The translations under genes were made by a program, and so were the position numbers. Of a stretch of DNA of 46,910 nucleotides, positions 9,159-17,411 are shown in pieces. The notes below the pieces were generated by a model that made no database searches, was not told where the DNA came from, and worked only from the letters and a program-made list of their open reading frames with translations. Origin of the DNA: Actinomycetota bacterium (GTDB lineage Bacteria; Actinomycetota; Acidimicrobiia; Acidimicrobiales; AC-9); assembly GCA_005888295.1 (NCBI GenBank), contig VAWP01000024.1, forward strand, positions 1-46,910, read 5' to 3'. Each line of letters opens with the position of its first letter. Positions within the stretch are counted from its first letter, which is position 1.

Positions 9159-9627
9159 GCGCTTTCGCCTTCGCTTCAGCCGCCAGCTCGCACACTCGCC
9201 CGAGAAGGTGTGGCGGGCCATCACCGAGCCCGAGCACCTCGAAGCCTGGTTCCCCGGACGCATCGTCGGCGAATGGGTCGTCGGCTCGAAGCTCCAGTTC
9301 CACGGCGAGTACCCGATGATGGACGGCGAGGTGCTGGCCGTCGAGGAGGGCTCGCTGCTCGAGTTCCGATGGGGGCCCGACACGCTCCGTCTGGAGATCG
9401 CGCCTCAGGGCGCCGGCTGCACGCTCACGCTCACCGACACCTTCGACGAGCTCGGCAAGGCGGCGCGCGACGCGGCCGGATGGCACGAGTGCCTCGACCG
9501 GCTCGGCGACCACCTCGACGGGACACCGCTGCGGCCGTGGGGCGACCGGTGGAAGGAGATCAACCGCGCCTACGTCGAGCAGTTCGGTCCCGAGGCGTCG
9601 ACCGAGGGGCCGCCTGACGGCTACTAG
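9130..9627 (+). CDS. SRPBCC (AHSA1/START-like) domain protein
   Basis: 165 aa; FSRQLAHSPEKVWRAITEPEHL and EAWFPGRIVGEW match the activator-of-Hsp90 / START-like branch, a hydrophobic ligand-binding fold. An AAAGGAG ribosome site lies nine bases before the ATG, inside the end of arsR. ArsR plus SRPBCC is a recurrent actinobacterial gene pair, in which the SRPBCC protein may bind a hydrophobic ligand. Ligand and reaction are unknown. It ends ten bases from the convergent thiolase-like gene. Confidence 0.88.
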   Translation: MDGQLLQTDERFRLRFSRQLAHSPEKVWRAITEPEHLEAWFPGRIVGEWVVGSKLQFHGEYPMMDGEVLAVEEGSLLEFRWGPDTLRLEIAPQGAGCTLTLTDTFDELGKAARDAAGWHECLDRLGDHLDGTPLRPWGDRWKEINRAYVEQFGPEASTEGPPDGY

Positions 9628-9637
9628 TGGCTGGCGG

Positions 9638-10822
9638 TCAGCGGTCGACGCCGAGAATCAGCCCGCTGGTGGGCACCCCGGTGCCGGCGGTGACGAGGAC
9701 GTGCTCGACCTCCTTGACCTGATTGACCGACGTGCCTCGCACCTGGCGGACTCCCTCGGCGATGCCGTTCATGCCGTGGATGTAGGCCTCGCCGAGCTGG
9801 CCGCCGTGGGTGTTGATCGGGAGGGCGCCACCGAGCTCGACGTTGCCGTCGCGGAGGAAGTCCTTCGCCTCGCCCCGGCCGCAGAAGCCGAACTCCTCCA
9901 GCTGGCACAGCACGAAGGGCGTGAAGTGGTCGTAGATGACCGCAGTCTGGATGTCGGTCGCGGTGAGACCCGCCGTCGCCCACAGCTGGTCGGCCACGAG
10001 GCCCATCTCGGGCAACCCGGTGATGCTGTCGCGGTAGTAGCTCGTCATCATGTCCTGCTCGTCGCCGGCTCCCTGGGCCGCGGCCCTGATGACGACTGGA
10101 GGCTGGCGCAGGTCGGCGGCCCGTTCCACGCTGGTCACCACCAAAGCCTGGGCGCCGTCGCTCTCCTGGCAGCAGTCCAGCAGGTGCAGCGGCTCGACGA
10201 TCCAGCGCGACCGCTGGTGGTCCTCCAGGGTGATGGGTTGCTCGTAGAACCAGGCCGCCGGGTTGCTCGCCGCGTGCCGGCGGTCGGCCACGGCCACGCG
10301 GCCGAAGTCCTCGCTGGTGGCTCCGTACTCGTGCATGTAGCGGGTGGCGAACATGGCGACCCACTGGGCCGGCGTGAGCAGACCGAAGGGTGCGTACCAG
10401 CTGAAGTGGGCGCCCTCGGCCGTCGGCATCGGCGGCCGGTCCTGCACACCGGCGCCGAAGCGCCGCCCCGACCGCTCGTTGAACGCCCGGTAGCAGACGA
10501 CGACGTCGGCGACGCCGGTCGCGACCGCCATCGCCGCCTGCTGCACGGTGGCGCACGCCGCTCCGCCCCCGTGGTGGATGCGGCTGAAGAAGCTGAGCTC
10601 GCCGATCCCGAGATTGCGGGCGATCTCGATCTCGGGATTGCCGTCCATGGTGAACGTGACCATCCCGTCCACCTGCGCCGGGTCGATGCCGGCGTCGTCG
10701 AGGGCCGCCGCCGTGGCCTCGACGGCCAGGCGCAGCTCGCTGCGCCCGGAGTCCTTGGAGAACTCGGTGGCGCCGATGCCGGCGATCGCGGCCTTGTCCG
10801 CCAACTGGTTCGAGGTCGTCAC
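9638..10822 (-). CDS. ltp2: Ltp2-like thiolase-fold aldolase of steroid side-chain degradation
   Basis: 394 aa from a GTG start. Thiolase-fold features (AAIAGIGATEFSKDSGRSELRL, HHGGGAACATVQQAA, INTHGGQLGEAYIHG) match the SCP-x thiolase-like group. Its position directly after a MaoC-like gene in a five-gene operon equals ltp2 in the mycobacterial igr operon, where Ltp2 with the DUF35 part of ChsH2 performs the retro-aldol cleavage of the 17-hydroxy side-chain CoA thioester, giving androstenedione and propionyl-CoA. The start overlaps the upstream stop (GTGA). Function rests on family and gene order. Confidence 0.88.
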   Translation of the reverse strand: MTTSNQLADKAAIAGIGATEFSKDSGRSELRLAVEATAAALDDAGIDPAQVDGMVTFTMDGNPEIEIARNLGIGELSFFSRIHHGGGAACATVQQAAMAVATGVADVVVCYRAFNERSGRRFGAGVQDRPPMPTAEGAHFSWYAPFGLLTPAQWVAMFATRYMHEYGATSEDFGRVAVADRRHAASNPAAWFYEQPITLEDHQRSRWIVEPLHLLDCCQESDGAQALVVTSVERAADLRQPPVVIRAAAQGAGDEQDMMTSYYRDSITGLPEMGLVADQLWATAGLTATDIQTAVIYDHFTPFVLCQLEEFGFCGRGEAKDFLRDGNVELGGALPINTHGGQLGEAYIHGMNGIAEGVRQVRGTSVNQVKEVEHVLVTAGTGVPTSGLILGVDR

Positions 10823-11244
10823 GTCGTGTCCCTCGGAAGAGCGAGACGCACGGTACCGGTCACGTGGTCGCCGAGGCTGTTCGCGCCCTTGACCGCCACC
10901 TCGACGAGGCCGTCGTGCTTCTCGACGACCGTGCCCGTCATCACCATCGTGTCGCCCGGGTAGTTGGGCGCGCCCAGGCGGATCTTCACTCTCTCGAGCA
11001 CCGCGTCGGGGCCGGCCCAGTCGGTGATGAAACGGCCGACGAAGCCGTTGGTGCTCAGGATGTTCATGAAGATGTCCTTCGACCCGCGCTCCTGGGCCAG
11101 GCCGGGATCGTGGTGGACGTCCTGGTAGTCACGCGAGGCGATGGCGGTGGCGACGATGAGCGTGCGGGTGAGGGGGACCGAGAGCTCGGGGAGCACGTCT
11201 CCCACGTTCACGTCGTCGTAGGCGAGTGTGGTCGTGGCCGTCAT
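10819..11244 (-). CDS. chsH1: ChsH1-like MaoC-fold enoyl-CoA hydratase subunit
   Basis: 141 aa single hot-dog domain. RDYQDVHHDPGLAQ near residue 38 is the hydratase-2 signature carrying the catalytic Asp and His. In mycobacteria ChsH1 pairs with the MaoC domain of ChsH2 to hydrate the side-chain enoyl-CoA; here both genes are in one operon, separated by chsE1. The ATG overlaps the upstream stop by four bases, and its own stop overlaps the ltp2 start. This is the likely catalytic half of the heteromer, by homology. Confidence 0.86.
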   Translation of the reverse strand: MTATTTLAYDDVNVGDVLPELSVPLTRTLIVATAIASRDYQDVHHDPGLAQERGSKDIFMNILSTNGFVGRFITDWAGPDAVLERVKIRLGAPNYPGDTMVMTGTVVEKHDGLVEVAVKGANSLGDHVTGTVRLALPRDTT

Positions 11245-12362
11245 CTGGTCGCCGCCGCGATGTCGCGCCCGAGCCGGGCCAGCTGCTGGCTGGCGCCACC
11301 CAGCATCACCTCGATCTGCTTGCCCCACAGGAAATACCGATGGATGGGATAGTCCACGTCGGCCCCCAGTCCTCCGTGCAGGTGCTGGGTGGTGTGGACC
11401 ACCCGGTGACCGGCGTCGGCCGCCCACCACTTGGCGACTGCGACCGCGTCGCTGGCGTCCATTCCCTGCGACAGCCTCCAGGCCGCCTGCCACATGGTCG
11501 CCCGCATGGCCTCGGTGTCGATGTAGGCGTCCGCCGCCTTGAGGGCGGCCCCCTGGAAGGTCGCTAGCGGCCGGCCGAACTGATGACGTCCACTCGTGTA
11601 CTCGGCCGCCATCCTGAGTGCCTCCTCGGCCACGCCCACCTGGATGGCGCACAGCGACACCACGGCCCGGTCGAGGATCCACCCGACGGCGTCGCGGTCG
11701 CCGTCTGTGCTCCCGAGCACGTCCTCGGGCGGTACGGGCGTGCCGCTGAATGTGAGGTGAGCGGCGATTCCCCGATCGGTGGTCCGGGCGGCTCGGCGGG
11801 CCACACCCGCGCCGGCGGGGTCGACGAGGAACACGCCCTTCCCCCCGTCGGGCAGCGCGGCCGGCACCAGCACGCGGGCCGCAAGATGGGCGGCAGGCAC
11901 GCTCACCGCCGTGCCGTCGAGGCGCCAGCCCGCGCCGTCGCGTGCCGCGGTGACACCGGGGGCGAGGGTGCCCGACCCGACCTCGGTGAGCGCCGCGGTG
12001 AGGACCGTCTCGCCCTCGACGACGCCGGGCAGCCAGCGGGCGCGCTGTTCGGGTGTACCGAGCTCGGCGATCGGCAACGCGCCCATGGCGACGGTCGGCA
12101 GCAGCGGCACCGGCGCCACCCGTCTTCCCTGCTGCTCGAGCAACAGGCACAGCTCGACGATCCCGTAACCGCTCCCGCCGACGTCCTCGGGCAGTGCGAT
12201 GCCCAGCAGGTTGGCATCGGCCAGCTTCGACCACAGGGCCCGGTCGATCCTGTCGGTTCCTCCCTCGACCTCCTTCACCCGCTCGGGCGTGGCCTGATCG
12301 GCGAAGATCCGCGCCGCCAGGTCGGAGATCGCCTGCTGATCCTCGGAAAGGGTGAAGTCCAT
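11241..12362 (-). CDS. chsE1: ChsE1/FadE28-like acyl-CoA dehydrogenase subunit
   Basis: 373 aa; MDFTLSEDQQAISDLA start and RHQFGRPLATFQ and HLHGGLGADVDYP in the C-terminal domain are acyl-CoA dehydrogenase features. It lacks an obvious catalytic Glu context and aligns by character with FadE28 (ChsE1), the partner of FadE29 in the alpha2-beta2 dehydrogenase that desaturates the three-carbon side chain of 3-oxo-pregnene-carboxyl-CoA. The partner gene is in the same operon. One-base overlap with the chsH2 stop. The subunit assignment is inferred from family resemblance and order. Confidence 0.86.
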   Translation of the reverse strand: MDFTLSEDQQAISDLAARIFADQATPERVKEVEGGTDRIDRALWSKLADANLLGIALPEDVGGSGYGIVELCLLLEQQGRRVAPVPLLPTVAMGALPIAELGTPEQRARWLPGVVEGETVLTAALTEVGSGTLAPGVTAARDGAGWRLDGTAVSVPAAHLAARVLVPAALPDGGKGVFLVDPAGAGVARRAARTTDRGIAAHLTFSGTPVPPEDVLGSTDGDRDAVGWILDRAVVSLCAIQVGVAEEALRMAAEYTSGRHQFGRPLATFQGAALKAADAYIDTEAMRATMWQAAWRLSQGMDASDAVAVAKWWAADAGHRVVHTTQHLHGGLGADVDYPIHRYFLWGKQIEVMLGGASQQLARLGRDIAAATR

Positions 12363-13291
12363 CAGCCTGGCGCCGGATGGAACTGGGGCAACGTGAGCTC
12401 GTCGTCGAAGGCGACCATCTCCAGCTCGAGGGGCATGCCGACCCGCACGTCGGCGGGGTCGACGCCGATCACGTTGGACACCAGCCGGGTCCCCTCCTCC
12501 AGCTGGACGAGGCCGACCACGAGGGGATAGTCGAAGGCGGGCACCTGCGGATGGTGGTTGACTACGAAGCTGTACAGCGTCCCCCGCCCCGTGGCTTCGA
12601 CCGTGTCCCACTCGAGCGAGCGACACCGGGCACACATCGGACGCGGCGGATGACGTAGCTCGCCGCACGACTTGCAACGCTGGATGAGAAGCTGGCCGTG
12701 TCGGGCACCCTCGAAGAAGAATGCGTTGTCCTGGGTCACCGCGGGCCGCGGACGCTTCGGCTGGTCGCCGGTCTTGCGCTCTCCCGGCTTGAACTTGAGG
12801 ATCCGGAACCGCATGCTCGCGACGAGCTCGCCCTGCTGATCGTGGTAGTCGCTGCGCGTGGTGACGAAGTGACCGGCGCCGAGCGCCGTCTTCTTCTCGT
12901 CGGAGATCGACTCGATCGTCGACGTCATCGACAGATGGTCCCCGAGGCGAAGGTAGCGGTGGTACTCCTGCTCGCAGTCGGTGGCGACGACGGACGTGAA
13001 GCCGGCAGCGTCGAGGATCGCCATGAGCTCGTCGCGCGCGTTCCCACCCGCCGCGGGACGGGGCCTGACGCCCCGCATCACCCAGGCCTGGAGCATGACC
13101 GGCGGCGCCACGATGCCGCCGTGGACAGATCGGCGCGCCGCCTCGGGATCGGTGTACACGGGGTTGGTGTCGCCGATCGCCTCGCACCAGTGCCGGATCA
13201 TCGCCTGGTTGACGGCGTCGGCGCCGGGCTCCGCGGGCCCGACGTCGCGGCCCTCGAAGGACCGCGCCTTCTCCAGGAAGGCGTCGCTCAC
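12362..13291 (-). CDS. chsH2: ChsH2-like fusion of MaoC-type hydratase and DUF35/OB-fold domains
   Basis: 309 aa. Residues about 20-165 form a MaoC-like dehydratase (NQAMIRHWCEAIGDTNPVYTD); residues about 185-305 form a DUF35 unit with a zinc ribbon, RCKSCG and MCARCRS, followed by the OB-fold. In the cholesterol pathway the first part pairs with ChsH1 and the second with Ltp2, coupling hydration to retro-aldol cleavage. All partners are in this operon. The ATG overlaps the chsE2 stop (ATGA). Confidence 0.9.
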   Translation of the reverse strand: MSDAFLEKARSFEGRDVGPAEPGADAVNQAMIRHWCEAIGDTNPVYTDPEAARRSVHGGIVAPPVMLQAWVMRGVRPRPAAGGNARDELMAILDAAGFTSVVATDCEQEYHRYLRLGDHLSMTSTIESISDEKKTALGAGHFVTTRSDYHDQQGELVASMRFRILKFKPGERKTGDQPKRPRPAVTQDNAFFFEGARHGQLLIQRCKSCGELRHPPRPMCARCRSLEWDTVEATGRGTLYSFVVNHHPQVPAFDYPLVVGLVQLEEGTRLVSNVIGVDPADVRVGMPLELEMVAFDDELTLPQFHPAPG

Positions 13292-14466
13292 CGCGGTGAC
13301 CGGGCCATGCCTAGGCCCACGCTGGCCACGATCTCGCGCTGGACCTCGTTGACCCCGCCGCCGAAGGTGTTGACCTGGGCGGCCCGCGCCGCTCGCTCGA
13401 GGTCACCGTGCAGCACGGCCCCTGGCTCCGAGGCCGGCAGGTAGCCGAGCGGTCCCAGTATCCCGAGGAGCGTGCGGTAGACGTCGATGAGGCACTCGGT
13501 GCCGTAGACCTTGACCGCCGAGGAGTCTGCCGGGTTGAGCGTGCCTGCGGCCGTGTCAGCTGTCATGCGCCAGTTGAGGAGCTTCATGGCTTCCAGGCGG
13601 GCGTGCGTCCTGGCCAGGTCCATCTGGACCCAGGGCTGGTCGAGGACGGTGGCCCCGCCGGCGGCGGGCGTGGCTGCGGCCCATGCCCGCACCTCGTCCC
13701 AGAGCCGGTGGGCCATCCCGCCCATGGCGGCGAGACCGACCCGCTCGTGGTTGAGCTGGGTCGTGATCATGCGCCAGCCTTCGTTCTCCTTGCCCACCAG
13801 GTTGGCAGCCTGCACCCGCAGGTCGTCGTAGTAGGTGGCGTTGGTGCGGACGCCGCCCACGGTGACGATGGGCGACACCTTGAAGCCGGGCGACGCCGTG
13901 GGCACGAGGAGGATCGAGATCCCCTTGTGCTTGGGCGCGTCAGGATCGGTGCGCACGGCGAGCCAGACGAAGTCCGCGTCCTGCGCCCCACTCGTGAAGA
14001 CCTTGTTCCCGTTGACGACGTACTCGTCGCCGTCTCGCACGGCCCTCGTCCGCAGCGACGCCAGGTCGGTCCCCGCTTCGGGCTCCGTGTAGCCGATGGC
14101 GAAGTGGATCTCGCCACCGAGGATCCCGGGCAGGAACCGCGCCTTCTGGTCCTCGGTGCCGAACCTCATGATGGTGGGGCCGACGGTGTTGAGCGTGACG
14201 AAGGGGATGGGCGCACCGGCGCGCTGCGCCTCGTCGAAGAAGATGAACTGGTCGGTCGGCGGCCGACCCTGTCCCCCGTGCTCCTTCGGCCAGCCGATCC
14301 CCAGCCACCCGTCGGCACCCATCTGACGAACGAGCCGCCGGTACAGCGGACCACCCTCGCCAGGCCCGCCGAGCGCGATACGCACCTCCTCGGGCAACAG
14401 CCGCGCGAAGTACTGGCGCAGCTGCTGACGCAGCTCTTTTTGCTCGGTCGTGTAGTCGAGGAACAT
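13288..14466 (-). CDS. chsE2: ChsE2/FadE29-like acyl-CoA dehydrogenase subunit
   Basis: 392 aa, first gene of the igr-like operon. HFAIGYTEPEAGTDLASLRT and NGNKVFTSGAQDADFVWLA are the FAD and substrate segments; TTQLNHERV holds the expected catalytic Glu, and the end FGGGVNEVQREIVA matches FadE29 closely. It should form the active heteromeric dehydrogenase with the ChsE1-like protein. A shared 17-bp palindrome sits over its -10 region; the leader is about 15-20 bases and has no strong ribosome site. Confidence 0.9.
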   Translation of the reverse strand: MFLDYTTEQKELRQQLRQYFARLLPEEVRIALGGPGEGGPLYRRLVRQMGADGWLGIGWPKEHGGQGRPPTDQFIFFDEAQRAGAPIPFVTLNTVGPTIMRFGTEDQKARFLPGILGGEIHFAIGYTEPEAGTDLASLRTRAVRDGDEYVVNGNKVFTSGAQDADFVWLAVRTDPDAPKHKGISILLVPTASPGFKVSPIVTVGGVRTNATYYDDLRVQAANLVGKENEGWRMITTQLNHERVGLAAMGGMAHRLWDEVRAWAAATPAAGGATVLDQPWVQMDLARTHARLEAMKLLNWRMTADTAAGTLNPADSSAVKVYGTECLIDVYRTLLGILGPLGYLPASEPGAVLHGDLERAARAAQVNTFGGGVNEVQREIVASVGLGMARSPR

Positions 14467-14487
14467 CGCAGAACCAGCCCGCGCAGA

Positions 14488-14506
14488 AACCTAACAGAGC
14501 GTCAGG
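14488..14506. promoter_or_regulatory. Operator palindrome overlapping the igr-like operon promoter
   Basis: CCTAACAGAGCGTCAGG (14490-14506) consists of CCTAAC, five bases, GTCAGG. On the minus strand the -10-like TAGGTT (14488-14493) overlaps one arm, 21 bases before the chsE2 ATG. A bound repressor would block RNA polymerase. Same motif as 3472-3488 and 6964-6980. Confidence 0.6.
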
Positions 14507-14531
14507 CCCAGTCGCATTCCGCCAGCCGGCG

Positions 14532-15056
14532 CTACAGCGATGCGAACTCGGGCCTGCTGCTGCTCGGGTCGAACTCGTAGCGCTCGCCGGGCACGGGCAC
14601 GATCACCAGCGGGCACGGCGTGTGCTGGGCGCACTGCTGAGCGACCGACCCGAGCTGCAGGCCGGCGAACCCGCCTCTGCCCCGGGCGCCTACGACGAGC
14701 AGGTCGGCCCCTTCGGCCGCCTCCACCAACGCCAGCGACGCTGGGGAGGGCGCCACGTGCCGGCGGAGCGGGAGGTCCTCCCGCACGACGAGACCGGCGA
14801 GGCTGTCCTCCACCACGCGGAGGGCACCCTCCTCGAGCGCCTCGACGGTGAGCGCCGCGCCAGGTGACGCCGCTGACTTCGGCCCCTGGTCGGGGTAGCT
14901 CCAGGCGTGGACGACCTCGACCGAAGCGCGCCGGAGGCTCGCCTCGGTCAGGGCCCAGCTGAGCGCCTGGCGGGCGCCGGGGGAACCGTCCACCCCGACG
15001 ACGATCCTCCTCGTGTCGGGCCGACCCCCCGATCGCGGCTCGTCGCCTTCGAGCAT
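14532..15056 (-). CDS. Universal stress protein (UspA family)
   Basis: 174 aa from the ATG at 15056, preceded by GAAGGAAAGG. RRIVVGVDGSPGARQALSWAL is the N-terminal strand and helix; LLVVGARGRGGFAGLQLGSV carries the ATP-binding G-2X-G-9X-G(S) pattern, and CPLVIVP the closing strand. Such proteins bind ATP and support survival under stress. A longer in-frame extension upstream exists but has no family similarity. The gene stands alone between the igr-like promoter and rpf. Confidence 0.9.
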   Translation of the reverse strand: MLEGDEPRSGGRPDTRRIVVGVDGSPGARQALSWALTEASLRRASVEVVHAWSYPDQGPKSAASPGAALTVEALEEGALRVVEDSLAGLVVREDLPLRRHVAPSPASLALVEAAEGADLLVVGARGRGGFAGLQLGSVAQQCAQHTPCPLVIVPVPGERYEFDPSSSRPEFASL

Positions 15057-15366
15057 GGCCAGCCACCTTTCCTTCGGCAGACGGACAATTCGACCGCATC
15101 GTGGGCGCCGGCGCCAGCATTTGGGCTGCTCGGGCGCGGGCCGATGAGGCCGCTCGAAGACTTCCCCGGTTCCACCTGTCGTCGAAAGTGGGCGACACGC
15201 TGGCGGCCGCGGTGCCCAATTTCGACGAGATGTGGAACCGCGCGGCACCCGCAGGGCCGTCCATGGCCGGATGGCAGCGGCCCAGACGCGCACCGGCCGG
15301 GGCCCCGAAGGACCCCGGTCGGTGCGTCACGGTCCGGCTCGTGGCCGGAGATCGCGTGTGGCGGTG
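15057..15366. other. Intergenic region, no confident gene
   Basis: 310 bases between the uspA start and the rpf stop. A plus-strand open frame here contains VGDTLAAAVPNFDEMW, loosely like IGDLVLAAIPHFSAL in the N-terminal part of the Rpf protein on the other strand. No ribosome site or complete domain supports a gene, so it may be a decayed fragment or chance. Confidence 0.4.
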
Positions 15367-16137
15367 TCAGCGAAGGCCGAGCTTCGCCGAGCAGGCCGGC
15401 CAGGGGCCCCAGCCCTGCTGGGCCTGGAGCTTCTGGGCGGCGGCATCCTGCTGGGCCGGAGAGGCCGAGGCAGGGCTCCCGGACATGCCCACGCTGTTCC
15501 ACGTCTGCTGCGTGAACTGGTAGGCCCCGGAGAAGCCGTTGCCGGTGTTGGTCGAGTAGTTGCCACCCGACTCGCACTGGCGAAGCTGGGCCCACACGCC
15601 ACCGGCCACGCTCGAGTTGGACGACGAGGCGACCGCCTGGTGCTGCGGAGCGGTCCACGTCGCGGTGTGCTGGGCCGGCGCCGGAGCAGCCGGCGCGCTG
15701 TGGGTCACGGGCGCCTGCTGCCCAAGGGCGGCCGCCCACGTCCTCGGCCCGACGACGCCGTCGACACCCAGCCCCCTCGAGGACTGGAAGGCACGGGTCG
15801 CGCCCTCGGTCAGGGGACCGAAGATCCCGTCGATGGGGCCGACCTGGGAGAACCCGTCCCGGGCGATTGCCGCCTGGAACGCCTGGACGTCCGCGCCCCG
15901 CTGCCAAGGCGCCGTGAGCGACAGCTCACGGGTAGGCGCCGCCGGAGTGGCGGCCAGCGCCGAGAAGTGCGGGATGGCTGCGAGGACGAGATCGCCGATT
16001 TCCGGGGTCGCCGGCTTCGGGCCGGGAGTAGCGGGTGCGGCGGTGGCCGGCTGGCCAGTGGAGATTGCGGTACCGATGGCAGCGCCTGCGGCGACCGCTG
16101 AGCTAGCGAAAGATGCGGAGAGTCGGTGCTTGCGCAT
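15367..16137 (-). CDS. Secreted Rpf-like transglycosylase with peptidoglycan-binding domain
   Basis: 256 aa. Residues 1-34 form a signal peptide. A peptidoglycan-binding type 1 domain lies at about 77-138 (VGPIDGIFGPLTEGATRAFQ), then an Ala/Pro/Gln linker, then a resuscitation-promoting-factor / transglycosylase-like domain at about 180-256. Glu189 in RQCESGG is the catalytic acid; Cys188 and Cys249 are the expected disulfide. The enzyme should cleave cell-wall glycan outside the cell and may stimulate regrowth. A perfect AAGGAGG lies seven bases before the ATG, after a long structured leader. Confidence 0.93.
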   Translation of the reverse strand: MRKHRLSASFASSAVAAGAAIGTAISTGQPATAAPATPGPKPATPEIGDLVLAAIPHFSALAATPAAPTRELSLTAPWQRGADVQAFQAAIARDGFSQVGPIDGIFGPLTEGATRAFQSSRGLGVDGVVGPRTWAAALGQQAPVTHSAPAAPAPAQHTATWTAPQHQAVASSSNSSVAGGVWAQLRQCESGGNYSTNTGNGFSGAYQFTQQTWNSVGMSGSPASASPAQQDAAAQKLQAQQGWGPWPACSAKLGLR

Positions 16138-16370
16138 TTATGCGCCTCCTTGAAGTCACGGAAACCCCGGGGGGCTTCAGGTGTGGCGTGAAATGCGGGC
16201 AGACCGTCGGTACGCATGCGACTCGCGAGCCGGACTGGATCCCCAGCGTCCGGCCCTGGATGTCGAGGTCCGTACGAGGTGCGGACGGAAAACCCTGTTG
16301 TGACCTGGACCGAGGGGCACTCCTCCTTTCTCTGGCCCCAGCGGAAGATCCCGCTGTCGACTGGCCGCGT
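16138..16370 (-). promoter_or_regulatory. Structured 5' leader of the Rpf-like gene
   Basis: It holds the ribosome site (AAGGAGG, 16145-16151) and two strong hairpins: GCCGGAC pairing with GTCCGGC (16229-16254) with an inner three-pair extension, and GTCCGTAC with GTGCGGAC closing a GAG loop (16268-16286). A further AGCGG/CCGCT stem lies upstream near 16340. Actinobacterial rpf genes are often under c-di-AMP (ydaO) riboswitches, but the conserved ydaO core strings are absent, so any ligand is unknown. Confidence 0.4.
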
Positions 16371-17030
16371 TCAGTGACGATGTCGGTTGTGGTGGAAGAC
16401 CTTGAGCAGGTTGTCGGCTGGGCGCGCTTGGTGAGATCTGGCTGAGGTTTGGCTACACCGGGCCATCGACATCGACGGCGCGCCGAAACAGATAAATATG
16501 TGCAGCGGCCGCTAACTTAGACAACCACCCCGCAGTGACGCAAATGGGAAGAAAAGCGCAGGTGAACATGCTCGTCACTGCTTCGTGGAGCTCGGCTGAC
16601 GTTAGAGAGCGTCCACACTGGGTTCAAGGCTTTCTCCTCGAGACACCGCGAGGCCTGCTTTCTGGAGCGGCGAAGTGGGCGGACGGAGGAATCGGGGACT
16701 CTGACAGGGCAAAGCGTCCTGGGTTCTACCCGCTCACCGGAGTCCAAACCTCAGAACCGCGAGCCCGCCCATGCGGGGCGCCGGACCGGGCAGAAGCCGT
16801 CAGGTCGGGCTCCGACGGTCTCCCGATCCGACGCGATATTTCCGTTGACGACCGAAGGTGCCCGGGCGTATCGTCTCGCTGGAGCCCCGAGGGGACGACC
16901 GAAGGGCCAACTCGAGAGGGAAACCTCGAGGGAAGGTCCGGAGGAAATTTCCTTGGGGTTCCGCCCTGTCCGGGGGAGGTTCGGGGGAGTCCGGGGAATG
17001 GCGAGCACCGGTGAGGCTCCTGGGCGTCGC
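16371..17030. other. Intergenic region without convincing gene
   Basis: About 660 bases between the Rpf leader and the DUF3039 promoter. Base composition is less GC-rich than the genes (around 16480-16560 especially), several short frames exist on both strands, and none shows a domain, codon bias or ribosome site. It probably contains the distal rpf promoter. Nothing else recognised. Confidence 0.45.
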
Positions 17031-17036
17031 TACGCT
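17031..17036 (+). promoter_or_regulatory. Putative -10 box of the DUF3039 gene
   Basis: TACGCT (TANNNT type) ends nine bases before the GTG start, consistent with a leaderless or near-leaderless transcript. Confidence 0.45.
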
Positions 17037-17045
17037 GGGGTCACC

Positions 17046-17333
17046 GTGAGCCAGGTCGACACGTCCCCCGACGTCGCACCCGTCAACACCGACCCGGTCC
17101 CCGACGAGGGCGACCACGACCGCATGACCCACATCGTGCTCGGTGGGCTGCGCAGCGGCGAGGAGTTCGTCCCCACGGGCACGAGCGTGGCCGAGGGCAT
17201 CATCAACCAGGTGCCGGTCCGGGCTCTGTGCGGCAAGGTCTGGGTCCCCGGACGTGACCCCCGCCGCTACCCGCTGTGCCCCACCTGCAAGGAGATCGCC
17301 CGGTCCTACGGCTGGAAGGTGCCCGCCGGCTGA
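17046..17333 (+). CDS. DUF3039-family small zinc-binding protein
   Basis: 95 aa from a GTG placed nine bases after a TANNNT box; an ATG 48 bases upstream is the alternative. HIVLGG, then VPVRALCGKVWVPGRDPRR and LCPTCKEIARSYGW give the Cys plus CPxC metal-site pattern of DUF3039, a family widespread in Actinobacteria and without known function. It stands alone, convergent with the TauE-like gene, and ends in a terminator hairpin. Confidence 0.85.
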   Translation: MSQVDTSPDVAPVNTDPVPDEGDHDRMTHIVLGGLRSGEEFVPTGTSVAEGIINQVPVRALCGKVWVPGRDPRRYPLCPTCKEIARSYGWKVPAG

Positions 17334-17346
17334 GCTCGGCCGGCGG
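17323..17346 (+). terminator. Hairpin terminator after the DUF3039 gene
   Basis: CCGCCGGC pairs perfectly with GCCGGCGG across an eight-base loop that contains the TGA stop. There is no T-run, as is common for GC-rich actinobacterial terminators. It can serve the convergent TauE-like gene as well. Confidence 0.55.
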
Positions 17347-17411
17347 CGGGGATGGCGCCCCGTCCGAGGCGGCGAACCCACCAGGAAGAGACCGCCAGGA
17401 AGCGACCAGCG

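Noticed and set aside
16138-16400. c-di-AMP (ydaO) riboswitch before rpf
   Set aside because: The expected conserved core strings (such as GACAGCTAACC and GGGTGAA) were not found on the minus strand; kept only as an unclassified structured leader.
16560-16760. tRNA-like GGTTCAAGG and GGGTTCTACCC strings
   Set aside because: No acceptor stem, D-arm or anticodon arm can be fitted around them.
16535-17014. Open frame of about 159 codons upstream of the DUF3039 gene
   Set aside because: No domain, no ribosome site, atypical composition and overlap with the next promoter.
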